From assembly GCA_046261875.1 (NCBI GenBank), contig JBHENW010000188.1, positions 1-23,157 on the forward strand: 23,157 nucleotides of DNA, written 5' to 3'. The position numbers and the translations under genes are program-made. Below the pieces are notes generated by a model. It was not told where the DNA came from. It did no database searches and saw nothing but the letters and a program-made list of their open reading frames with translations. This DNA is from JBHENW01 sp046261875 (GTDB lineage Bacteria > Acidobacteriota > Thermoanaerobaculia > UBA5066 > Gp7-AA6). Position 1 is the stretch's first letter. The number at the start of each line of letters is the position of its first letter. This document shows positions 18,048 to 23,157 of the stretch, piece by piece.

Positions 18048-19589
18048 TCAACTGTTGGGCACCTGCTGGGGAGCCATCACGAAGGCCCATTCATAGAGGA
18101 AGAGGCCGGCGAGCGACAGGACGGCCGCGAGCCCGAGCGAGACGGGATGACCCGGGCCCAGGATCAGCAACGCGAGCGGAACGAGCAGTCCCCCGACGAC
18201 CGCCCCCAGGTAGTGCGGCGCATACCGGCCGCGGGTGATCATCCGAGCCGCCGTTTTTGCCACGAGGCTCGCGTGGGGTGTGGCGAACTCGGCGGACGTC
18301 ATGGCCAGGTTGGCCGCGAGACCGGCGCCGAGAGTCCAGGCCAGGACCCGCGTGGCCTCCGGCGAGAGTCCCGCGATGAGGCCCGCGATCAGCAGCGCGG
18401 CGGCGCCGGCCATGACCGCCTGCACGAGGAGATGGGGCGCGAGCAGAGGGCTCTGCCACAGATCGCGGCCTTCCGCCTGGGCGAAGAGGAACGCGGTATA
18501 GACCGCCGCGAGCGCGGCGAGCGCGACCCCCGGCCAGGCTGCGGCGGGGGCGAGCCATTCCGGCCCGAAGTCGTATCCGACGAAGGAAGCCGCGGCCGCC
18601 AGGCCGAAGGCCATCAAGATCCATGCGCCGCGCACCAGCCATGACTTCGTCTGAGGCCGCGTGAGGATCTTCAGAAAGCGCTCGGGTCGGTCGAGGTCCC
18701 AGACGAGGAGCCCGGTCGTCAGGACGGTGAAGACGAGCGCGATGAGCGCCGCCCACGTCGTGAAGAGCGGCGCGGCGGGGAGCCATCCCAGGGCCACGCC
18801 CGCAGCGGCGATCAGGAACGCGCCGGCGGCGATCGCCTTGGTGACGAGATACGCCGGGACCTGCCAGTGCCAGGGAATCCGGTGCGCCGCGTTGTACGTC
18901 TCGCGAGGCGCGGCCGCCGAGCGGACGAGCGCGCCCGCCATGCGCCCCTCGCCGATCCGGATCGGGCCGCGCCAGTCCTGCCCGCGCGGCACCTCGGACC
19001 AGAGGTGTCCGTTCTCGGCCGTCGCCAGGGTCGGCAGGATCGCCGACTCTTCCGCCTCGATGTAGAAGAGCTTCGGCCGTGTCGCCTGCTCGGGCTTGCG
19101 GACGGCGACGCGGTTCGTCGCGAGCGCTCGCGCGACCTCGGAGACGGGATCGTTCATGTCGCCCGCGAGGATGGCATGGACCGGGCAGACAACGACGCAG
19201 GCGGGCTCGAGGCCGACGTCGGTCCGGTGCGCGCAGAAGTGACATTTCGCGGCGGTCCCCGTGTCCGGATCGATGTGGATCGCGTCGTAGGGGCAGGCCT
19301 GGAGACAGGCCTTGCATCCGATGCACGCCTCGCCGTCAAACTCCACGATGCCGTCCCGGCGCTGGTACATCGCCGTCGTCGGGCAGATCGGGACGCAGGG
19401 CGGGTCCGCGCAGTGATTGCAGCGCGTGACCTGGAAGTAGCGCCGCGTGTCGGGGAAAACCCCCTTCTCGACGTACTTGACCCAGGTGCGGTGGACGCCG
19501 ACGGGGACTTCGTTCTCCGACTTGCAGGCCGTCGAGCACGCATGGCACCCGATGCACCGGCGGTTGTCGATGACGAAGGCGTAGTTCAT
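18048..19589 (-). CDS. Fused four-cluster ferredoxin and NrfD-type membrane anchor
   Basis: A 513-residue fusion of the electron-transfer and membrane subunits of a molybdoenzyme complex. Residues 1-150 hold 16 cysteines for four [4Fe-4S] clusters: C12/15/18/22, C57/60/65/69, C89/92/95/99 and C116/119/131/135. After a linker, residues 240-507 form an NrfD/PsrC-type quinone-interacting domain with eight predicted helices (about 244-270, 276-297, 318-339, 352-371, 384-407, 415-434, 459-479, 483-505) and the family motif DLDRPERFLKILTRP. No Tat signal precedes the clusters, so they should be cytoplasmic, as in Soe-type sulfite dehydrogenase. The two parts are usually separate genes. ATG 19587-19589 has no Shine-Dalgarno sequence; it overlaps the stop of a small upstream frame as ATGA, which suggests coupled translation. 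Confidence 0.92.
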   Translation of the reverse strand: MNYAFVIDNRRCIGCHACSTACKSENEVPVGVHRTWVKYVEKGVFPDTRRYFQVTRCNHCADPPCVPICPTTAMYQRRDGIVEFDGEACIGCKACLQACPYDAIHIDPDTGTAAKCHFCAHRTDVGLEPACVVVCPVHAILAGDMNDPVSEVARALATNRVAVRKPEQATRPKLFYIEAEESAILPTLATAENGHLWSEVPRGQDWRGPIRIGEGRMAGALVRSAAAPRETYNAAHRIPWHWQVPAYLVTKAIAAGAFLIAAAGVALGWLPAAPLFTTWAALIALVFTVLTTGLLVWDLDRPERFLKILTRPQTKSWLVRGAWILMAFGLAAAASFVGYDFGPEWLAPAAAWPGVALAALAAVYTAFLFAQAEGRDLWQSPLLAPHLLVQAVMAGAAALLIAGLIAGLSPEATRVLAWTLGAGLAANLAMTSAEFATPHASLVAKTAARMITRGRYAPHYLGAVVGGLLVPLALLILGPGHPVSLGLAAVLSLAGLFLYEWAFVMAPQQVPNS

Positions 19590-19663
19590 GGACGCTCGAG
19601 CCGCGCCCCACCCGTCTGACGGCTCGCCGCGGTCGAGGAGCGGCCGAAGTGCTTGAAGAACAT
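19586..19663 (-). CDS. Possible 25-residue leader peptide of the sulfur operon
   Basis: A small frame starts at ATG 19661-19663 (MFFKHFGRSSTAAS...) and ends in TGA that overlaps the ATG of the ferredoxin-NrfD gene as ATGA. GGAG (19673-19676 on the coding strand) lies nine bases upstream of its ATG, while the ferredoxin gene itself has no ribosome site, so translating this frame would explain how the main gene is initiated. Its first 14 bases are identical to the first 14 of the persulfide dioxygenase gene (14315-14328). There is no family match that I recognise. It may be a coupling leader, a remnant of an older gene start, or not translated. Confidence 0.35.
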   Translation of the reverse strand: MFFKHFGRSSTAASRQTGGARLERP

Positions 19664-19689
19664 GGCTGAAGTCTCCGGACGCGCGTTGG

Positions 19690-19698
19690 AGTCTATCC
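19690..19698 (-). promoter_or_regulatory. Candidate -10 box of the sulfur operon
   Basis: On the minus strand TAGACT (19690-19695) sits 26 bases before the leader ATG (19663), placing a start site just before the leader's GGAG. The plus-strand form AGTCTATCC resembles the AGTCTAACC of the two other divergent spacers. No convincing -35 box is seen in the GC-rich sequence upstream. The remaining spacer up to 19795 holds only a GC-rich block and an AT-rich patch near 19783-19790. Confidence 0.25.
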
Positions 19699-19795
19699 CC
19701 GGCCGGCCCATGCCGGGCACGCGGCGGCGGACCTGAGGGAACCGTGGGGTAGGATGCGCAGTCTTTCGACCTGTCTCCGACTTAAACAAAGACGC

Positions 19796-21055
19796 ATGAT
19801 CCAGGGTCGCGCCGACATACTGATTCTCGGAGCCGGCCTGCAGGGAGCCGGAGTGGCCCTCGAGCTCGCGCGGCGAGGCGTGAGCGTCACGCTGCTGGAC
19901 AGGGACGCGCTACCGCTCAATCGGGCGAGTCTCCGCAACGAAGGGAAGATCCACCTGGGTCTCATCTACGCCAACGACCCTTCGCTCGTCACGGCGTTCC
20001 TGCAGCTCGAAGGCGCCCTCCGGTTCCGCCGGATCGTTGCGCGCTGGCTCGGCCCCGATGTGAGCTGGCTGGCGCTCTCGCATCCGTTTCACTATCTCGT
20101 CGCACGCGACTCTGTCGTCGCTCCGGACCGGCTCGCGGACCACTACGCCGCGGTCGAGGAGAGGTGCAGGCGCCTGCTCGAGCAGGACGCGGACCTCGAC
20201 TACCTCGGCGAGCGGCCGCGGCGTCTGGTGCGGCCCCTGGCGGAATCGGAGATCGCGACCCATTTCGATCCGGAACGGTTCAGCGCCGGATTCGCGACGG
20301 CGGAGCTCGCGATCGATCCCGACGTTCTGGCAGTGTCCTTACGACGAGCGCTGGCCGACTCGCCGGAGGTCACGTTCCTTCCGTCGCGTGTCGTGCGCGC
20401 CATCACGGAGGGACCCGACGGCTTTCGCGTCGAGGGAGACGGAGTTGAGGGGACCTGGTGTCTGCGCGCCCGGCAGGTGGTAAACGCCACCTGGGAGCGG
20501 CGGCTCGCTTTGGACCGCCAGCTGGGCCTCCACCCCCCCCGGGACCTGCTGCACCGACTCAAGTTTCGCGTCATCGCGCGGCTCCCGCCGGAGCTGCACG
20601 AGGCGCCGTCCGTCTCGATGGTGCTTGGCCGTTACGGCGACGTCGTGATCCGGAGCAACGGAACGGCCTTTCTCTCGTGGTACCCGGCGGGGCTTCGCGG
20701 ATGGAGCAACGACATCGAGCCGCCGGCCGACTGGGACTTCTTCTGTCGGGGCGAGATCGACCCCGAGCGCGCGCGGGGGATCGCAGCCGACACACTTGCG
20801 GGCATCGACGCCTGGTTCCCCGGGGTCTCGCGCGGCAAGCCTCTCATCGTCGATGCCGGAGCCATCGTCGCGATCGGCCGCAGCGACGTGGACGACGTCG
20901 CGAGCGCCCTTCACGACCGCTCGCGCGTCGGCGTCACGTCGCGAGACGGATATCACTCGGTGAATCCGGGAAAGCTCACGACCGCACCGCTCTTTGCCCT
21001 CCAAGCCGCGGGCCGGGTCGAGGCTTTCGGCGTCGCGAGGAAGGCCGTTTCGTGA
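19796..21055 (+). CDS. FAD-dependent oxidoreductase (DAO/GlpA-like)
   Basis: A 419-residue flavoprotein of the D-amino-acid oxidase/glycerol-3-phosphate dehydrogenase superfamily. The N-terminal Rossmann motif is ILGAGLQGAGVALELARRG (11-29) with the ribose-binding acidic residue D35 (LLDRD). A conserved lysine region NEGKIHLGLIYAND follows. There is no signal peptide. The frame extends upstream to an ATG at 19754, but the extra 14 codons (CTT, TCG, TGT, CGA, AAA, CAA, AGA) do not show the GC-rich third positions of the window, so I start at ATG 19796. It is coupled to the following glycosyltransferase by a GTGA overlap, so it may act on a sugar-linked or cell-surface substrate; this is an inference. 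Substrate unknown. Confidence 0.82.
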   Translation: MIQGRADILILGAGLQGAGVALELARRGVSVTLLDRDALPLNRASLRNEGKIHLGLIYANDPSLVTAFLQLEGALRFRRIVARWLGPDVSWLALSHPFHYLVARDSVVAPDRLADHYAAVEERCRRLLEQDADLDYLGERPRRLVRPLAESEIATHFDPERFSAGFATAELAIDPDVLAVSLRRALADSPEVTFLPSRVVRAITEGPDGFRVEGDGVEGTWCLRARQVVNATWERRLALDRQLGLHPPRDLLHRLKFRVIARLPPELHEAPSVSMVLGRYGDVVIRSNGTAFLSWYPAGLRGWSNDIEPPADWDFFCRGEIDPERARGIAADTLAGIDAWFPGVSRGKPLIVDAGAIVAIGRSDVDDVASALHDRSRVGVTSRDGYHSVNPGKLTTAPLFALQAAGRVEAFGVARKAVS

Positions 21056-21975
21056 GAGCCGGCTCGGCCCACCCCAAAGTCGTCGCGCTGGTCCCCGCGT
21101 GGAAGGCTTCGGGGTTCATCGGCGAGACAATGGACGCGCTTGCCGCGCAGACCTGCCCGAACCTGGAGATTCTCATCTCCGACGATGCGTCACCCGACGA
21201 CACCGCCGCGATCTGTGAACGATACGCGGGCCGAGATGCCCGGTTCCGGCTCATCCGGCAGCCGCGAAACCTCGGATGGACGGGGAACGTGAACGCCCTG
21301 CTCGCGACGGCTCGGGGCGACTATCTCCTCTTCGCATTTCAGGATGACCTGCCCGAACCGGATTATGTGCAGCGGTGCGTCGCCGCCTTGGAGGCGAACC
21401 CCCGCGCGATCATGGCTTTCTCGGACATCACGCTCGTCCAACAGGATGGACGTCTTGAAGAAAAATCCTTCGCCGCTCTCGATGGCCTGACCGATCGCTT
21501 GCGGCGCGCCCGGGTGATGGCGCAGGTGCCAGGGTCGTGGTGGATCCCCAACCGCGGCGTGTTCCGAGCGGCGGCCGCTCGGACCATCGGCGGCCTGCGG
21601 CGTCACCGCGCGGGCGAAGTCTCCGCTGACTGGCCGTGGCTGCTGCACATGAGCCTTCTGGGTGAGTTCGTTCGCATCCCCGAGCGTCTGGTGACGAAGA
21701 TCTACCAGCAGCGGAGCCTGTCGCGTCAATGGAACTTCGACATGCGGTCCTGGAGAGCGGTCACGCTGTCAGCAATGAAGGCGGTTTCGCGGGCGGAAAT
21801 CCCCGAGCGGGAGAAGCTCGCGCTCTACGGAACTCTCGCCGGAACTCTTACCAGGATCTTCGGGGGCCGGCTCTGGCGCGCAGCCCGGCGCATCTTTCGC
21901 CGTCCGGGCCGCCGGCGATCGACTCCGATTTCGGAGCCGCCCCGCCGAGAAGACGCGGAACGGTTCACGAACTGA
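21052..21975 (+). CDS. Glycosyltransferase family 2
   Basis: A 307-residue GT-A fold enzyme. The nucleotide-sugar site is visible as VALVPAWKASGFIGETMDAL (11-30), SDDAS with D44 and D45, RNLGWTGNVNALLATARGDY (72-91), and the metal-binding acidic pair in FQDDL (D98, D99). A later SADWPWLLHMSLLGE resembles the acceptor-site region. It ends in a very basic tail (RRIFRRPGRRRS), and I see no transmembrane helix. The start is GTG 21052-21054, overlapping the flavoprotein stop as GTGA, with GAGGAAGG (21037-21044) seven bases before it. The last eleven bases overlap the 3' end of the convergent QueD-like gene. Donor and acceptor sugars are not deducible. Confidence 0.9.
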   Translation: MRAGSAHPKVVALVPAWKASGFIGETMDALAAQTCPNLEILISDDASPDDTAAICERYAGRDARFRLIRQPRNLGWTGNVNALLATARGDYLLFAFQDDLPEPDYVQRCVAALEANPRAIMAFSDITLVQQDGRLEEKSFAALDGLTDRLRRARVMAQVPGSWWIPNRGVFRAAAARTIGGLRRHRAGEVSADWPWLLHMSLLGEFVRIPERLVTKIYQQRSLSRQWNFDMRSWRAVTLSAMKAVSRAEIPEREKLALYGTLAGTLTRIFGGRLWRAARRIFRRPGRRRSTPISEPPRREDAERFTN

Positions 21976-22378
21976 TCTCGACGGCGAAGTCGGGCGTCAG
22001 CCGCAGGCGCAGGTGCGCGAGCCGGCAGCGCCAGCCTTCGCGCCGGATCCGGGCCTCGACGCGCTCCCAGATCCAGACCGCGACGTTCTCGGCGGTCGGC
22101 GCGACCTCGCGGAACGCGGGGACGTCCAGGTTGAGGTTCCTGTGGTCGAGCGGAGCATCCACTTCCTCTTTGAGCACCCGATCCAGGTCGGTCAGGTTGA
22201 CGACCATTCCCGTCGCCGGATCCGTTTCTCCCTCGACGGCCACCTCGAGAGTGAAGTTGTGACCGTATCCGTGCGGGCTTTCGTCCCCGTAGACCGCTCG
22301 GTTTTTCTCATCGGGCCAGTCGGGCCGCCAGAGGCGGCGGCCGGCATTGAAGTGAATGGTGCGCGAAAGCCGGATCAC
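21965..22378 (-). CDS. QueD/PTPS-fold protein with degenerate active site
   Basis: A 137-residue protein whose overall pattern is that of 6-carboxytetrahydropterin/6-pyruvoyltetrahydropterin synthases: TIHFNAGRRLW, HGYGHNFTLEVAVEG, GMVVNLTDLDRVL and LDHRNLN. However, the zinc histidine of F-x-A-A-H-R-L is R14, the first histidine of H-G-H-N is Y38 (H36 is nearby), the catalytic cysteine position appears to be S34, and the glutamate of the late E-T-P motif is L128. H40 and the D78/H79 pair remain. It may not be a normal synthase. The start is GTG 22376-22378, sharing GTGA with the stop of the FAD-linked oxidase gene upstream. The convergent glycosyltransferase overlaps its end by eleven bases. 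Confidence 0.8.
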   Translation of the reverse strand: MIRLSRTIHFNAGRRLWRPDWPDEKNRAVYGDESPHGYGHNFTLEVAVEGETDPATGMVVNLTDLDRVLKEEVDAPLDHRNLNLDVPAFREVAPTAENVAVWIWERVEARIRREGWRCRLAHLRLRLTPDFAVEISS

Positions 22379-23157
22379 GCTCGCGCCGGGTCGGGCTCGA
22401 AGATCTTGCCCGGGTTGAGGATTCCCAGCGGGTCGAGGGTCCGCTTGACCGCGCGCATCGCCTCGAGGACCTCCGCCGAGTGCCGTAGGTGGAGGTAGCT
22501 GCGTTGCGTCAAACCGACGCCGTGCTCTCCCGTGATCGTGCCCCCGAGGGCGACGACGGCGCGGAAGATCTCCGTGATCGCGGTGTCGCGCGACGCCAGC
22601 CAGCGCTCCCGCTCTCCCGGCGGCTCCACCACGTTGACGTGGATGTTGCCGTCCGCAGCGTGCCCGTACGACACGACGAGCAGACCGTGGCGGTCCGCGA
22701 TCTCCCGGACCACGCGGAAGAGTTCCGCGAGCCGCGTCCGCGGAACGGAGCAGTCTTCCTCCGCATAGGGGCCCAGGCGTTTGACCGCTTCACCGACCGC
22801 GCGGCGAAGCCGCCAGAGCTGGCGCTGCTCGGGCTCCGACACGGCGAGGACCACCTCCGTCGCGCCGGCCCCGTCCAGGATTTCGCCGAAGCGCTCGACG
22901 TCCCGCTCGACGACGTCTTCCTCGAACCCGTCGGCCTCGACGAAGAGATGCGCGTTCGCATCCGCGGGAAGCTGGAGCGCCAGCGAGGCCGCCGAGACCT
23001 CCGCGGCGCGCCGCTCCATGAACTCGCAGGCGGAAGGCTCGCGCCCCGACCGGTAGAGCAGCGGGACCGCGGCGAGCGCCTTTTCCTCCTCGGCGAACGA
23101 GGCCCAGAGCAGCCGCCGGTGCGACGGCAGCGGCAGGAGCCGGAGCGTCGCCTGCGT
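22375..23157 (-). CDS. FAD-linked oxidase, GlcD/D-lactate dehydrogenase type (3' part)
   Basis: The gene runs off the window at 23157; 260 C-terminal residues are visible, with no start inside. They form the FAD-linked oxidase C-terminal domain of the VAO/PCMH family: GHAADGNIHVNVV, GGTITGEHGVGLTQRSYL and LDPLGILNPGKIF, which bind substrate and, in many members, a metal. Such enzymes oxidise D-2-hydroxy acids such as glycolate or D-lactate. An ATG at 23017-23019 is inside the conserved domain and is not the true start. Its TGA overlaps the GTG of the QueD-like gene. The exact substrate cannot be told from this half. Confidence 0.9.
   Translation of the reverse strand, partial: TQATLRLLPLPSHRRLLWASFAEEEKALAAVPLLYRSGREPSACEFMERRAAEVSAASLALQLPADANAHLFVEADGFEEDVVERDVERFGEILDGAGATEVVLAVSEPEQRQLWRLRRAVGEAVKRLGPYAEEDCSVPRTRLAELFRVVREIADRHGLLVVSYGHAADGNIHVNVVEPPGERERWLASRDTAITEIFRAVVALGGTITGEHGVGLTQRSYLHLRHSAEVLEAMRAVKRTLDPLGILNPGKIFEPDPARA

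Noticed and set aside
19754..19795. An earlier ATG for the FAD-dependent oxidoreductase
   Set aside because: The extra codons lack the GC-rich third positions of the window and precede the Rossmann motif with no family match.

Overview
The window is GC-rich and densely coding, and appears to come from an environmental bacterium. The best guess is an Acidobacteriota member near the Thermoanaerobaculia. The reasons are the soluble Ser/Thr kinase with TolB-like and TPR domains, the exported DUF885 peptidase and amidohydrolase, and the C-terminal domain of the Vgb-like propeller, a type I associate with that group. This assignment rests on gene content and recall, not on a marker gene. I see no rRNA, tRNA, CRISPR array, transposase or phage gene, and no gene-free stretch over 300 bases.

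Layout. 1-165: 3' end of a probable DUF763 gene. 190-2560 (-): a secreted DUF885 peptidase followed by a DinB-family protein. 2642-3061 (-): a small unknown protein. 3130-4929 (+): an amidohydrolase with an NTF2-like N-terminal domain, convergent with a Ser/Thr kinase (4936-7296, -). 7332-8459 (+): a PLP aminotransferase with a Tat signal. 8463-11528 (-): a pair of exported self-processing hydrolases, a gamma-glutamyltransferase and a P1/DmpA-type peptidase; the peptidase carries a one-base frameshift. 11626-12933 (+): a secreted seven-bladed propeller of the virginiamycin B lyase type without the catalytic histidine.

12946-19663 (-) is the most interesting region. It is a compact operon of a possible 25-residue leader peptide, a four-cluster ferredoxin fused to an NrfD-type membrane anchor, a molybdopterin oxidoreductase without a Tat signal, its TorD-like chaperone, and a persulfide dioxygenase fused to two rhodanese domains. 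Read together, these genes suggest a cytoplasm-facing sulfur respiratory module: persulfide is oxidised to sulfite, and sulfite is oxidised to sulfate (Soe-like) with electrons passed to quinone. The direction and substrate of the Mo enzyme are inferred.

19796-21975 (+): an FAD-dependent oxidoreductase translationally coupled to a family 2 glycosyltransferase. 21965-23157 (-): the 3' part of a GlcD-type FAD-linked oxidase, coupled to a QueD/PTPS-fold protein that has lost most zinc and catalytic residues.

Gene packing is extreme. Convergent genes end 3 to 12 bp apart or overlap, co-directional genes often share 4-bp stop/start overlaps (GTGA, ATGA), and two divergent spacers share an 11-base sequence centred on a near-palindromic -10-like TAGNCTA.
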